DNA of 64,000 nt from Flavimaribacter sp039888615 (GCA_039888615.1 JBDQQS010000019.1), one strand, 5' to 3'. Positions 1 to 9,465 are shown, counted from the first letter of the stretch. The notes: generated by a model from the sequence alone, not told the origin. A program made the numbers and translations.

Positions 1-790
1 CGCGCTTGGCGATCTGGTGTTCGTCTTCGGCGAGGCCGATGACCCAGTAGGAACTGAGATACATTTCGCGCTTGTCGAGGCCGAGGTCCTCGCGCAGATA
101 TTTGCGCAAAGCCAGGATGCAGTTGCCTTCACCGGCGACAAAGACGCCGGCCTTGCCTTTCGACCAGTCGAGCGACTGTAAGAACTCAAGCTGCTTCATG
201 CTGGGCGTATGCACGTCGGAATGGACGTGCCAGTGGATCTCGATTCCCGCCGGGGCGTTCACCTCCTGCCGGTCGTCTTCGCTCAATAACTCGAAGAAGG
301 CGTGGCCGACGGCGTCGGCCGGCAATTCCTCCAGACAGGCGGCGGCCGCCGGGATCGCTGACATGTCGGCGCCGAAAGCGTACCAGTCGGCGACCACGTT
401 GGGCGCTTTTTTCGGCCCTGGCCCGCCAATGCCGATGAAGGCGCCGGGTTTTGCCGCCAGCGCCCAGTCGCAGGCCGGTCCGCCGCCCTCATGGACCACG
501 AAATCGACGTCCAGTTCGTTCACGTCCGGCCGGTGATGGCGCACCGTGTAGGTGCGGCGGCGCAGTTCCTTGCTTCGGCCGTCGTCCAGCATCGCCTCGA
601 AATCGTCGCGGCTCTGTCCGGTATCTGGCAGAATGAACTTGATATGGGCGCTCTCCTGGCCGGGCGGAAAATCCTCAAGATCGGCGCCAGTGAGGGTGAC
701 GCGATGCATGTTCGGCGTCAGGCGGGTTGCGCGCGCAACTTCGCCGATGCGCGTGCGCCGACCCTTCCTTGCAGTTTCCGGTGTATTCAT
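1..790 (-). CDS. Siderophore-interacting protein (FAD-dependent ferric-siderophore reductase family), 3' end outside window
   Basis: Reading the minus strand from ATG at 790 gives 263 codons open to the window edge, so the C-terminus is missing. The family (SIP/ViuB) are cytoplasmic flavoproteins that reduce ferric siderophores to release iron. Visible family marks are RTYTVR at residues 79-84 (FAD-binding strand), HEGGGPACDWA at 100-110, a nucleotide-binding-like VAGEGN at 208-213 and YLSSYWVIG near 234-242. The start is supported by AAGGAA about nine bases upstream. It lies 68 bp downstream of the oligopeptidase gene on the same strand. No convincing Fur or Irr box was seen upstream. Family assignment is firm; the siderophore cannot be deduced. 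Confidence 0.9.
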   Translation of the reverse strand, partial: MNTPETARKGRRTRIGEVARATRLTPNMHRVTLTGADLEDFPPGQESAHIKFILPDTGQSRDDFEAMLDDGRSKELRRRTYTVRHHRPDVNELDVDFVVHEGGGPACDWALAAKPGAFIGIGGPGPKKAPNVVADWYAFGADMSAIPAAAACLEELPADAVGHAFFELLSEDDRQEVNAPAGIEIHWHVHSDVHTPSMKQLEFLQSLDWSKGKAGVFVAGEGNCILALRKYLREDLGLDKREMYLSSYWVIGLAEDEHQIAKR

Positions 791-832
791 GAGCACTTGT
801 TCCTTAACTTGACAACTGCGCTCTTGTTATCG

Positions 833-863
833 CCTGAAAAGGCTGCGGTCCAGACCTTTCAGG
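833..863 (-). terminator. Possible hairpin at the 3' end of the oligopeptidase gene
   Basis: CCTGAAAAGG (833-842) pairs with CCTTTCAGG (855-863) with one bulged base. The hairpin overlaps the stop codon of the oligopeptidase gene. There is no T-run after the stem on the minus strand, so it may be a weak or Rho-assisted terminator or an RNA-stabilising structure. Confidence 0.3.
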
Positions 864-2949
864 TGGATAGACCGTTCACTTTGAGGGCGAAGGCGTATTC
901 GAAGGCGATTTCCTCAAGACGCTGGAACCGGCCGGACGCGCCGCCGTGGCCGGCGCCCATATTGGTCTTCAGGAGCACCGGCGCATCGCTCTGTTTCATG
1001 TCGCGCAGCCTGGCCACCCATTTCGCCGGCTCCCAGTAGGTGACGCGCGGATCAGTGAGGCCGGCAAGCGCCAGGATTGGCGGGTAGGCGGCGGCTCTCA
1101 CATTGTCGTAGGGTGAATAGGAGGCAATGTATTCGTAGTCCTCTTTAGATGCGATCGGATTGCCCCATTCCGGCCACTCGGGCGGGGTCAGCGGCAACGT
1201 GTCGTCGAGCATGGTGTTGAGCACGTCGACGAAAGGAACGGCGGCGATGATCGCGCCGAACCGGTCCGGCGCCATATTGGCGACCGCGCCCATGAGCATG
1301 CCGCCGGCCGAACCGCCTTCCGCGACGATGCGCTCCGGCGAGGTGAAGCCGTCGCTGACCAGATGTTCCGCGACGGCGATGAAATCGAGGAACGTGTTCT
1401 TCTTGTGCTGGCGCCTGCCGTCCTCGTACCAGGCGAAGCCCTTGTCCTTGCCGCCGCGAATATGGGCGATGGCGTAGACGAAGCCGCGATCGACCAACGA
1501 CAGGCAATTGGTGTTGAAACTCGCCGGGATCGTCATGCCGTAGGAGCCGTAGCCGTAGAGAAGGCAGGGCGCCGAGCCGTCCAGCTTCGTGTCCTTGTGG
1601 TAGAGCAGGCTGACGGGCACCGCCGCCCGGTCATGCGAGGGCGCCATGACGCGCCGCGTCACGTAGTCGTCCTTGTCGTGGCCGGACGGCACTTCCTGCG
1701 TCTTCAGCAGGGTGCGCTCGTGGGTGCGCATGTTGTAGTCGTACTGTTGGCTCGGCGTTGTCATAGACGAATAGGAGAAGCGGATGATTTCGGTGTCGTA
1801 TTCCATCGATCCCTGCAGACCGAGGGAATAGGCCTCCTCGTCGAAGGCGATCGCGTGTTCCTCGCCGGTCGTCCGGTTGCGGATCATGATGCGCGGCAGG
1901 CCTTCGCAGCGCACGAGCCAGACCAGAAAATCCCTGTAGACGCCATGGCCGAGGATCAGCGATCCGGGCGTATGGGGGACGACGTCGCTCCAGTTTTCGC
2001 GACCGGGGTTGTCGATCGGCGCCTCGACGATCTTGAAGTCCTTCGCGCCGTCGGCGTTGGTCAGGATGTAGAAGACGTCGCCGCCCTCGTGCATGTCGTA
2101 CTCGACGCCGGTTTCGCGGGCGGCGACCAGTTTCGGCTCGGCCATCGGATCGCCCGCCGGAATGATGTGATATTCAGACGTCTCGTGATCGTGGATGTTG
2201 ATGAAGATGAAATCGTCCAGCTTGCTGCCGCCGACGCTCATGAAGAAGCCGGCGTCCTTTTCCTCGAAAATCAGCCGGTCTTCCGCCTGCGGCTTGCCGA
2301 GTTCGTGATAGAAGATCTTCGACGGGCGGTGGTTGTCGTCGAGCCTGGTGTAGAAGAAGGCCTGGCTGTCCGGCGTCCATGCGCCGCCGCCGCCGGTGTT
2401 CTCGATGCGGTCTTCGCGGTCGCGCTTGTCGGACAGTTCACGAACCTTGAGCGTGTAATATTCCGAACCCTTGTCGTCATAGCCCCAGATGATGCGCGCA
2501 TGGTCGGGCGAATGCGACGCGCCGGAGAGGCGGAAATAGTCGCTGCCTTTTGCCTCGGCGTCGCCGTCGAGCATTATGTCGCGATCGCCGCCATCGCGCG
2601 GCGTGCGAAAGAAATGGGGTTGTTCGCCGCCGGTGACGAAGAGGCTGCCATAGGCGTAGGGCCCGTCCGGCGCCGGCACCGAAGAATCATCTTCCTTGAT
2701 GCGGCCCTTCATCTCCGCGAAGAGGGTCTTCTGCAGCGCGTCCGTATCCGCCATGGCGGCCTTCTGGTATTCGTTTTCAGCCTCCAGCCAGGTTCTGATT
2801 TCCGGATCGAGCACAGACGGATCCTGAAAGACCTGCTGCCAGTTGTCGGCCCTCAGCCAGGCGTAGTCGTCGGTCCGCGAAATGCCATGCCGCTCGTCGG
2901 TCACGGGCTTCTTTGCGGCCACGGGCGCCTCTGGCAGGTTCTTGAACAT
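859..2949 (-). CDS. ptrB: Oligopeptidase B (prolyl oligopeptidase family, S9A)
   Basis: A 696-residue serine peptidase of usual family length. It cleaves short peptides after Arg or Lys in the cytoplasm. The N-terminal two thirds would form the beta-propeller that limits substrate size, and the C-terminal third is the alpha/beta-hydrolase catalytic domain. The nucleophile is Ser547 in EGGSAGGMLMG; Asp633 (GLTDPRV) and His668 (AGHGGASGR) complete the expected triad. ATG at 2949 follows an AAAGGACAG-type ribosome site. The siderophore protein gene follows on the same strand. Family is certain; the choice of oligopeptidase B over prolyl oligopeptidase rests on overall similarity as I recall it. 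Confidence 0.93.
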   Translation of the reverse strand: MFKNLPEAPVAAKKPVTDERHGISRTDDYAWLRADNWQQVFQDPSVLDPEIRTWLEAENEYQKAAMADTDALQKTLFAEMKGRIKEDDSSVPAPDGPYAYGSLFVTGGEQPHFFRTPRDGGDRDIMLDGDAEAKGSDYFRLSGASHSPDHARIIWGYDDKGSEYYTLKVRELSDKRDREDRIENTGGGGAWTPDSQAFFYTRLDDNHRPSKIFYHELGKPQAEDRLIFEEKDAGFFMSVGGSKLDDFIFINIHDHETSEYHIIPAGDPMAEPKLVAARETGVEYDMHEGGDVFYILTNADGAKDFKIVEAPIDNPGRENWSDVVPHTPGSLILGHGVYRDFLVWLVRCEGLPRIMIRNRTTGEEHAIAFDEEAYSLGLQGSMEYDTEIIRFSYSSMTTPSQQYDYNMRTHERTLLKTQEVPSGHDKDDYVTRRVMAPSHDRAAVPVSLLYHKDTKLDGSAPCLLYGYGSYGMTIPASFNTNCLSLVDRGFVYAIAHIRGGKDKGFAWYEDGRRQHKKNTFLDFIAVAEHLVSDGFTSPERIVAEGGSAGGMLMGAVANMAPDRFGAIIAAVPFVDVLNTMLDDTLPLTPPEWPEWGNPIASKEDYEYIASYSPYDNVRAAAYPPILALAGLTDPRVTYWEPAKWVARLRDMKQSDAPVLLKTNMGAGHGGASGRFQRLEEIAFEYAFALKVNGLST

Positions 2950-3106
2950 GGGCTGTCCTTTCGAAACAACTGGATTGATGTCGTCCCGATAGGCTAATCA
3001 AAATGGGACGAGGCGGAAGATAAACAGGCGATGAACGCCGGCTTCAATGTCGGTTCAGGGGGCGGATGTAGTATCAGCCGCATCGATCAATCAAGGGGGA
3101 GTTCCC

Positions 3107-3469
3107 ATGAACAGGTTCAGAATTGCTGTCGTCGTCCTCATTGTCTCGGTTCCGGCCATGCTGGGCCAGGCATACGCCAACGCCTTCGTCGCATGGCGAG
3201 TCAGCGACGTCGCCTGGGACGACATTCTCAACGTCAGGGCCTGGCCCTCGAACAAATCGGCGATCCGCGCCGGCTATCCGAACGGCGCGCCGCTGTCGAT
3301 GACCGGAAAGTGCATGAACGGCGTCGACCTTAGGAACATCACTGGCCTGCCGCACTGGAAACAGCGGCAGATGGTGCGCTACACCTGGTGCGAGGTCTGG
3401 CACGATCCGACCAATACCGGCGACTGGCAGAACGGCTGGGTCTACGGGAAATATATCGCGCCGATGTGA
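3107..3469 (+). CDS. Small secreted SH3-like protein
   Basis: A 120-residue protein. Residues 1-24 form a signal peptide with a hydrophobic core (AVVVLIVSVPAML) and an AYA-type cleavage site. The mature part has features of bacterial SH3 (SH3b) domains, including NVRAWPS near the start and W/Y residues ending in GWVYGKYIAPM. Such domains often bind cell wall or other periplasmic partners. ATG at 3107 is preceded by AAGGGGGA at a good distance; an upstream in-frame ATG at 3047 lacks this and would bury the signal peptide. The gene stands alone between ptrB and msrB. The exact role is unknown. Confidence 0.75.
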   Translation: MNRFRIAVVVLIVSVPAMLGQAYANAFVAWRVSDVAWDDILNVRAWPSNKSAIRAGYPNGAPLSMTGKCMNGVDLRNITGLPHWKQRQMVRYTWCEVWHDPTNTGDWQNGWVYGKYIAPM

Positions 3470-3480
3470 GGACTTCCTCC

Positions 3481-3498
3481 GCGCCGCTGAGGCGGCGC
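3481..3498. terminator. Hairpin between convergent genes
   Basis: GCGCCGC (3481-3487) and GCGGCGC (3492-3498) form a 7-bp stem with loop TGAG in the 37-bp gap between the convergent SH3-like gene and msrB. It could act in both directions. There is no clear T-run. Confidence 0.4.
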
Positions 3499-3506
3499 AG
3501 GACGTC

Positions 3507-3920
3507 TCAGCTATCCTTCTTGTCGAATGTCATCGCCGTGCCGTTCATGCAGTATCTCAGGCCCGTCGGCTCCGGTCCGTCGGGAAAGACGTGGCCCAGA
3601 TGCGCGTCGCAGTCGGCGCAGCGGACTTCGGTCCGCGTCATGAAAAGCGACCGGTCCTTGTGTTCGGTGACGGCGTCCGGAGTGATCGGCTCATAATAGC
3701 TCGGCCAGCCGGTGCCGGACTCGTATTTCGTTTCCGAACTGAACAGCGGCTTGCCGCAGCAAACGCAGGCGTAGACGCCGGTGTCCTTGTTGTCCCAGTT
3801 CGGACCGGTGAAGGCGCGCTCCGTTCCATGCTTGCGGGTGACGCGGTACTGTTCAGGCGTGAGTATTTCACGCCATTCATTGTCCGTCTTTTGAATTTTC
3901 CTATCGGTCGTATTGCTCAT
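3507..3920 (-). CDS. msrB: Peptide-methionine (R)-S-oxide reductase MsrB
   Basis: A 137-residue enzyme, typical of the stand-alone MsrB family. It reduces methionine-R-sulfoxide in oxidised proteins, normally with thioredoxin as partner. The zinc-site cysteines are visible as two CxxC pairs, Cys52/Cys55 and Cys101/Cys104. The catalytic cysteine is Cys124 in GLRYCMNG. Other family marks are GTGWPSY (69-75) and HLGHVFPDGP (107-116). There is no signal peptide, so it is cytoplasmic. It converges on the SH3-like gene and diverges from the mrp operon. Confidence in function is high. Confidence 0.96.
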   Translation of the reverse strand: MSNTTDRKIQKTDNEWREILTPEQYRVTRKHGTERAFTGPNWDNKDTGVYACVCCGKPLFSSETKYESGTGWPSYYEPITPDAVTEHKDRSLFMTRTEVRCADCDAHLGHVFPDGPEPTGLRYCMNGTAMTFDKKDS

Positions 3921-4239
3921 CTGGCGGGCTCCAAAGGCGAATCAACAGTTAATCCAATAGATGGTCCGGCGGCGGCGGGAAATCAATTCCGCGTTTGTGG
4001 GAGAGAAGATTGGAATTCCCGACGAATATATTATCCTGCCGAACAGAATGGCGTATTTTGAGCGATTTTGCCGGCTTCGGCGCAGAAATAGAAGGGAAAT
4101 CCGTGTAATAGCCCCGCAAGGACCTTGTGACCGGAGGGGCTGGTCTCTAAATACGGGCAGGTAAAAAACAAAACCACGGGATCCGATCAGGGTCTTTGCC
4201 GGAAACCTGATCCTTAAAACACCTTCGTCCGGAGAGCGC
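3921..4239. other. Intergenic region upstream of the mrp operon
   Basis: A 319-bp divergent region between msrB and mrpA that must hold both promoters. It contains a 7-bp stem, GATCAGG (4185-4191) with CCTGATC (4206-4212), just before mrpA. No convincing ORF or known riboswitch was recognised. The hairpin could affect mrpA translation, but this is only a guess. Confidence 0.4.
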
Positions 4240-6597
4240 ATGAACGCAGACAGTTCCTGGGTCACGTTTCTTGTAATGCTCTCGCCGTTTATTGCGGCAT
4301 TCTTTGCTCCTGCCCTGACACGCCTGCTCAAACACAACGCCGCCTGGGTGCTGGCACTCGTTCCGGCGCTGATTTTTGTGCATTTTTCTTCCTTTGCGCC
4401 GCGGATCGCCGATGGCGGCGTCGTCACAGGCGGGTTCCAGTGGGTTCCTTCCTTCAACGTCAATTTCTCTTGGTATGTCGATGGTCTCTCGCTGACTTTC
4501 GCGTTGCTGATCAGCGGCATTGGCGCGCTGATCGTGCTGTATTCGGGCGGCTACCTGAAGAAGAATGAATATCTCGGGCGGTTCTTCTCCTTCATCCTGA
4601 TGTTCATGGGGTCGATGCTGGGGCTCGTATTGTCCGACAGCTTCCTGATGTTCTTCGTCTACTGGGAACTGACCTCGATAACGTCCTTCCTGCTGATCGG
4701 ATTCGACCATACGCGCGCGGCCTCGCGCAGGGCGGCGATCCAGGCGCTGGTCGTGACGGGGGGAGGCGGCCTGCTGCTGCTCGCCGGACTGCTGCTGATC
4801 TGGAACGTCACCGGATTGACGGAAATGTCACTGCTGCTGCGTTCGGGCGACCTGCTGCGGGAAAGCCCGTACTATCTGGCGATTTTCGTGCTGGTGCTGG
4901 GCGGCGCCTTCACCAAATCGGCGCAGTTTCCGCTGCATTTCTGGCTGCCCAACGCCATGGAGGCGCCGACCCCGGTGTCCGCCTATCTGCATTCTGCGAC
5001 GATGGTGAAGGCCGGCGTTTATCTCCTGATGCGCCTCAATCCCGTCCTGGGAGACACCGTTGCGTGGGAGACGGTGCTGCCGATTTTCGGCGGCGCGACG
5101 CTGATCGTCGGCACGCTGCTCGCTATTCGCCAGACCGACCTGAAGCTCATGCTCGCCTACACGACCGTGTCCTCGCTCGGTCTGCTCGTGCTGCTGACGG
5201 GTTTCGGAACCGGGATGGCGATCGTCGGCGCCGTGCTGTATCTGATCGCCCATTCCCTTTTCAAGGGCGCATTGTTCATGGTTGCCGGCAGTATCGACCA
5301 CGGCGCCGGCACCCGCGACATTACAAGGCTGGGCGGCCTGATGCGCATTATGCCGATCACATTCGGCGCAGCCATCGTGTCGGCGATATCGATGGCGGGT
5401 ATCTGGCCGATGTTCGGCTTCCTCGCCAAGGAGGAAGTGTATTTTGGCCTGTTTGCGCTCGACACATGGCCGTTGTTTGTCACTGTCGTGGCGTTTGTTG
5501 GAAACGGACTGATGTTCGTCATCGGTTTCGCCGTCGCGCTGAAGCCTTTCCTCGGGGCGCTGAAGGCGGAATCCGATCACCCGCATGAAGGCCACATACT
5601 TATCTGGCTCGGACCGTCGGTGCTTGCGGCGTTGAGCTTTCTGACGGCGCTCTTCTCCCCACTGACGCATTATCTCCTGTCGAGCCCGATGGCGTCAGCC
5701 GTCGCAGGCGAGCCGTTGTCCGTTCATATCTCGCTCGCACCGCATATCGGTATGCCGCTGCTCCTGTCTACGCTGACGATCGTCTTCGGCGTCATTGTCT
5801 ACCTGTCTCTCGACCGTGCGCGAGCGATCATGAGCCGCATTCTCGACGCGATCGGCTGGGGCCCCGATCGGGGTTTCGACCAGTTCATAAACGCTATCGT
5901 ACGCGTGTCATTCGCGGTCACCAGCTGGCATCAGTCCGGCCGCATGGAAAATTACATGAAGGCGACCTTCATTCTTGTGGCCGCGACGATCCTGCTGCCG
6001 ATGGTTCTGAACGGAGAGCTTCCGGCCTGGCCGGCGCTGTCGAACGACATCCACTTTTACGAGCTCGCCATCATGGCCATCGCCGCAATTGGCCTGATTG
6101 CGGTGTTGCTGGCGAAAAACCGGTTGACGGCGATCGTGTCGCTCGGGATCCAGGGCTTCGCCGTGGCGCTGATCTTCATGCTCTACGGCGCGCCGGATCT
6201 GTCGTTCACCCAGTTCATGGTGGAAACGCTTTCCGTCGTCATTCTTGCTCTCGCCATGACGAGGCTGCGCCTCTTGCCAACCGATCACAGATCCATGCGT
6301 GAAACCATCGTGGATGCGACGATCGCACTCCTTTGCGGCCTGGCTTTCGTGCTGATGCTGCTGCGCGTGGTGCAAGTTCCGTTCGATCCGACCCTGTCCG
6401 AGTTCTTCAAGCAGTATTCGCTGTCGATCGCCCACGGCGCCAATATCGTCAACGTCATCCTGGTCGACTTCCGCGGAACAGACACCTGGGGAGAAATCGC
6501 CGTGGTGCTGATCGCCGGTCTGGCCATTCATGCGCTGATCAGAATTCGCTCCGGCAAGCGGCGCGGCGAGATGGCCTCGAACGAGCCGTCGGAATAG
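4240..6597 (+). CDS. mrpA: Mrp Na+/H+ antiporter subunit A
   Basis: A 785-residue, highly hydrophobic protein. It is the large proton-channel-like subunit of the multi-subunit Mrp (Mnh/Pha) cation/proton antiporter, related to NuoL of complex I. Residues 80-430 hold the NuoL-like core, with FVYWELTS and KSAQFPLHFWLPNAMEAPTPVSAYLHS-type signatures around residues 140-260. The C-terminal 200 residues match the DUF4040/MrpA tail. In several rhizobia the A and B subunits are fused (PhaAB); here B is a separate gene 12 bp downstream. It is first in a compact seven-gene operon. It should support pH and sodium homeostasis in the inner membrane. Confidence 0.96.
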   Translation: MNADSSWVTFLVMLSPFIAAFFAPALTRLLKHNAAWVLALVPALIFVHFSSFAPRIADGGVVTGGFQWVPSFNVNFSWYVDGLSLTFALLISGIGALIVLYSGGYLKKNEYLGRFFSFILMFMGSMLGLVLSDSFLMFFVYWELTSITSFLLIGFDHTRAASRRAAIQALVVTGGGGLLLLAGLLLIWNVTGLTEMSLLLRSGDLLRESPYYLAIFVLVLGGAFTKSAQFPLHFWLPNAMEAPTPVSAYLHSATMVKAGVYLLMRLNPVLGDTVAWETVLPIFGGATLIVGTLLAIRQTDLKLMLAYTTVSSLGLLVLLTGFGTGMAIVGAVLYLIAHSLFKGALFMVAGSIDHGAGTRDITRLGGLMRIMPITFGAAIVSAISMAGIWPMFGFLAKEEVYFGLFALDTWPLFVTVVAFVGNGLMFVIGFAVALKPFLGALKAESDHPHEGHILIWLGPSVLAALSFLTALFSPLTHYLLSSPMASAVAGEPLSVHISLAPHIGMPLLLSTLTIVFGVIVYLSLDRARAIMSRILDAIGWGPDRGFDQFINAIVRVSFAVTSWHQSGRMENYMKATFILVAATILLPMVLNGELPAWPALSNDIHFYELAIMAIAAIGLIAVLLAKNRLTAIVSLGIQGFAVALIFMLYGAPDLSFTQFMVETLSVVILALAMTRLRLLPTDHRSMRETIVDATIALLCGLAFVLMLLRVVQVPFDPTLSEFFKQYSLSIAHGANIVNVILVDFRGTDTWGEIAVVLIAGLAIHALIRIRSGKRRGEMASNEPSE

Positions 6598-6609
6598 GGA
6601 GATAAGCAG

Positions 6610-7029
6610 ATGAACACGCTGATTTTCAGGACAATCGCCCCCTATCTGACGAGCCTGATGGTGCTGTTTTCAGTGTTCGTGCTGCTGCGCGGCCACAACG
6701 AACCCGGCGGTGGCTTCATCGGCGGGCTGATCGCGGCGTCGGCATTCGCGATCTACGGCATCGCCTGCGGCGTGTCGCCTGTCCGGCGCGCGATCTATTT
6801 CCACCCGCTGGGCATCGCCGGGTTCGGTCTGGTGCTGGCGACGCTGTCCGGAATGTTGTCCATGTTCTTCCATGTGCCGTTCATGACCGGATTGTGGGGC
6901 TATGTGCCGGTATTCGAGGAAAAAGTTCCGGTGTCGACCGTGCTGTTTTTCGATATCGGCGTCTATTTCGTTGTCGTCGGGGCGATTACGTCCGTGGCGC
7001 TTGCACTCGAAGAGAGGTCGCGCGACTGA
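6610..7029 (+). CDS. mrpB: Mrp antiporter subunit B
   Basis: A 139-residue membrane protein with about four hydrophobic segments and the family signature GHNEPGGGFIGGL (residues 28-40). It is a structural subunit of the Mrp antiporter. It begins 12 bp after mrpA, preceded by a GGGAGATAAG ribosome site, and its TGA overlaps the ATG of mrpC. Length is normal for a stand-alone MrpB. Assignment is firm from both sequence and operon position. Confidence 0.95.
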   Translation: MNTLIFRTIAPYLTSLMVLFSVFVLLRGHNEPGGGFIGGLIAASAFAIYGIACGVSPVRRAIYFHPLGIAGFGLVLATLSGMLSMFFHVPFMTGLWGYVPVFEEKVPVSTVLFFDIGVYFVVVGAITSVALALEERSRD

Positions 7030-7406
7030 TGGAAATCTATATGACCCTGCTCATCGGCGTGTTTTTCTCGGTCGCCGTCTATCTGTTCCTGTCCAGGCAC
7101 ATTATCCGGATGCTGCTTGGAGCGGCAATCCTGGGCAACGCGGTCAACTTGCTGATCTTCACCTCGGGCCGCCTGACGCCGGAGGCGCCTCCGATTATCG
7201 CTACAGGGCCGGCGGGAACAGCCGAAATCATGGCCAATCCGCTGCCGCAGGCGCTGATCCTGACAGCAATCGTCATTTCCTTCTCGTTCTTCGCCTTCTT
7301 GCTGGTCCTGACCTATCGCGCCTACCAGGAACTGGACACGGATGACACGGACGAAATGCGGTTCGCCGAACCCCGTGGGCAGCAAATGCCGCCGCTCGAA
7401 TACTGA
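7029..7406 (+). CDS. mrpC: Mrp antiporter subunit C (NuoK-like)
   Basis: A 125-residue protein with three predicted transmembrane segments, related to complex I subunit NuoK. Key stretch: RMLLGAAILGNAVNLLIF (residues 27-44), then PLPQALILTAIVISF (72-86). The start is the ATG at 7029 that overlaps the mrpB stop codon (ATGA), a sign of translational coupling; an in-frame upstream start would lie inside mrpB. It acts with the other Mrp subunits in the inner membrane. Confidence 0.95.
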   Translation: MEIYMTLLIGVFFSVAVYLFLSRHIIRMLLGAAILGNAVNLLIFTSGRLTPEAPPIIATGPAGTAEIMANPLPQALILTAIVISFSFFAFLLVLTYRAYQELDTDDTDEMRFAEPRGQQMPPLEY

Positions 7407-7423
7407 CGAAAGACCAGCACCTT

Positions 7424-8995
7424 ATGGCGTCGCCCGATACAAACCCGGTTGATCTTTCCGCAGCCATGTTAACCGCCCCGGTTCATCTGGCCGACTGGCT
7501 GGTGGTGGCGCCTGTCGCGTTGTGCATGGCGGCCGGCGCGATTTTGATGATGCTGCGAAAGTCGACCTGGATTCAGGCCGGAGCTTCCGTCGTCGGGCTC
7601 TCGCTGCTTGTCGTCGTCTGCGGCGCGCTATTGGCGCATGTACTTGTCAACGGCACGGTGACGATGACGATGGGGCGTTGGCTGCCGCCCTTCGGCATAT
7701 CCTTCACCGTCGACATACTTGGCGCTTTACTGACATTCGTGGCGTCGATCATTGCGCTGGCGGCGGGGATCTTCGGCGCGGACGACGTGGACAATAGCGG
7801 GCGGCGCTATGGCTTCTATCCATTCCTGTTCCTGATGATGGCCGGCGTCATCGGCGCGTTTCTGACTGGCGATATCTTCAACCTCTATGTCTGGTTCGAA
7901 GTGCTGCTGATTTCGTCCTTCGGGCTGCTTATTCTGGGCTCGGAGCCGCGGCAAATCGACGGCGCCACCAAATACGCCTTCCTCAATCTGGTCGCCACGA
8001 CGCTGTTCCTCATTGCGACCGGCTATCTCTACGGCGTTTTCGGCACGCTCAATATGGCCGATATCATGCGCAAGGCGCCCGAGATGAGCGAAACCGCGCC
8101 GCTGCTGACCTTGACCGCGATGTATTTCATGGCCTTCGGCATGAAGGCCGCGGCCTTTCCGGTGAATTTCTGGCTGCCTGCCTCGTATCACACGCCGCGG
8201 ATCGTCGTGTCGGCGCTGTTCGCCGGGCTTTTGACGAAGGTCGGCGTCTATGCGCTGCTCCGAGTGCTGATCATGCTGTTTCCCGCCGAACGCGACATGC
8301 TTGGCCTGGTCATCGCCATCGTCGCGGCGCTCACCATGGTGTTTGGCGCGCTGGGAGCGCTGGCGCAGACGGACTATCGCCGTTTGCTCGGCTATCTCGT
8401 TATTTCCGGCATCGGCGTGATGCTGGCCGGCATCGCGCTCGCCAGCATGACGGGGCTTTCCGGAACCATATTCTACGCCGTCCACTCGATGATCGTGATG
8501 ACGGCGCTCTATCTCGTCTGCGGCCTGACGGCGCGTATCGCCGGCGGATTTTCTCTCGCCGAACCGGCCGACATCTATCGCTCGCATCTGCCGCTGGCCG
8601 CATTGACGCTGATGCTGCTGTTCGCGGTGTCGGGATTGCCGCCGTTCTCCGGTTTCTGGCCGAAGGCGGTTCTCGTCAAGGCGTCGCTTGACGTCGGGGA
8701 ATGGTGGATGGCTGGCGCAATCCTGCTGACGGGCTTTCTGACCACCATCGCGGCCGGGCGGGTGTGGATCCTGGTCTACTGGCGGGCGCGGAGGGAGGCT
8801 GACGAAAGTGAGGCCGTCCCGGTTCGTCTGAAGCCCGCGGTGGATTATCTGCCGGTTGCGCTTCTCACGGCTCTGGCGGTGCTGCTCGGCGTTTATCCCG
8901 AGCCTTTCCTGGAGATGTCGCAGACGGCGGCCTCGCAGTTGATTCATCCGGCCGCCTATATAGAATCAGTATTTCCGGCAGGAGGCGCTGAATGA
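7424..8995 (+). CDS. mrpD: Mrp antiporter subunit D (NuoM/N-like)
   Basis: A 523-residue, very hydrophobic antiporter-like subunit related to NuoN/NuoM. Characteristic pieces are NLYVWFEVLLISSFGLL (about residues 154-170), MKAAAFPVNFWLPASYHTP (243-261) and QTDYRRLLGYLVISGIGVM (313-331), where charged residues form the proton path. It begins 17 bp after mrpC and its stop overlaps the mrpE start by four bases. Function as an Mrp subunit is firm. Confidence 0.96.
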   Translation: MASPDTNPVDLSAAMLTAPVHLADWLVVAPVALCMAAGAILMMLRKSTWIQAGASVVGLSLLVVVCGALLAHVLVNGTVTMTMGRWLPPFGISFTVDILGALLTFVASIIALAAGIFGADDVDNSGRRYGFYPFLFLMMAGVIGAFLTGDIFNLYVWFEVLLISSFGLLILGSEPRQIDGATKYAFLNLVATTLFLIATGYLYGVFGTLNMADIMRKAPEMSETAPLLTLTAMYFMAFGMKAAAFPVNFWLPASYHTPRIVVSALFAGLLTKVGVYALLRVLIMLFPAERDMLGLVIAIVAALTMVFGALGALAQTDYRRLLGYLVISGIGVMLAGIALASMTGLSGTIFYAVHSMIVMTALYLVCGLTARIAGGFSLAEPADIYRSHLPLAALTLMLLFAVSGLPPFSGFWPKAVLVKASLDVGEWWMAGAILLTGFLTTIAAGRVWILVYWRARREADESEAVPVRLKPAVDYLPVALLTALAVLLGVYPEPFLEMSQTAASQLIHPAAYIESVFPAGGAE

Positions 8996-9465
8996 GCTTG
9001 TTCCTGGTCAATGTTCTGCTTGCCCTGACCTGGGCCGCTATTACCGGCGGCTACAGTTTCCAGAATCTTGCGTTCGGATTCCTTCTTGGCATTTTCGCGC
9101 TCTCGCTGATCCGCGGGCAGGTGGGGTCGGTCGGATATTTCTCGCGCGCAATGAAGATACTCAGCCTGACGCTGCTTTTTCTCTATGAACTGGTGCTGTC
9201 GGCCGTGAAGGTGGCGATCACCGTGCTGAAGCCGAATATGGACGTCAAGCCGGGGATATTCGCCTATCATCTGAACCTCGAGCGCGATATCGAGATCACC
9301 CTGCTCGCCAACATGATCACACTGACGCCCGGCACGCTTTCCGTCGATGTCTCAGACGACAAGAAGATCCTCTACGTGCACGCGATCGACTGCTCGGATC
9401 CCGAGGCAAACCGTCGCGACATCGCCAACGGTTTCGAGCGGAAGATCAAGGAGGCGTTCCAATGA
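8992..9465 (+). CDS. mrpE: Mrp antiporter subunit E
   Basis: A 157-residue protein with hydrophobic segments in its N-terminal half and a soluble C-terminal half. Family marks are LLANMITLTPGTLSVDV (about residues 104-120) and the following YVHAIDC. The ATG at 8992 overlaps the mrpD stop, and the end overlaps mrpF, so the operon is translationally coupled here. MrpE is needed for assembly or full activity of the complex in studied species. Confidence 0.94.
   Translation: MSLFLVNVLLALTWAAITGGYSFQNLAFGFLLGIFALSLIRGQVGSVGYFSRAMKILSLTLLFLYELVLSAVKVAITVLKPNMDVKPGIFAYHLNLERDIEITLLANMITLTPGTLSVDVSDDKKILYVHAIDCSDPEANRRDIANGFERKIKEAFQ

Noticed and set aside
791..870. Fur, Irr or RirA box upstream of the siderophore-interacting protein gene
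   Set aside because: The only dyad there is the hairpin at 833-863, which has no resemblance to the iron-regulator sites I know.
1363..2997. 544-codon open frame on the plus strand opposite oligopeptidase B
   Set aside because: It is a GC-driven shadow of the real gene: low-complexity Val/Ala/Arg/Asp composition, no family match, no ribosome site.
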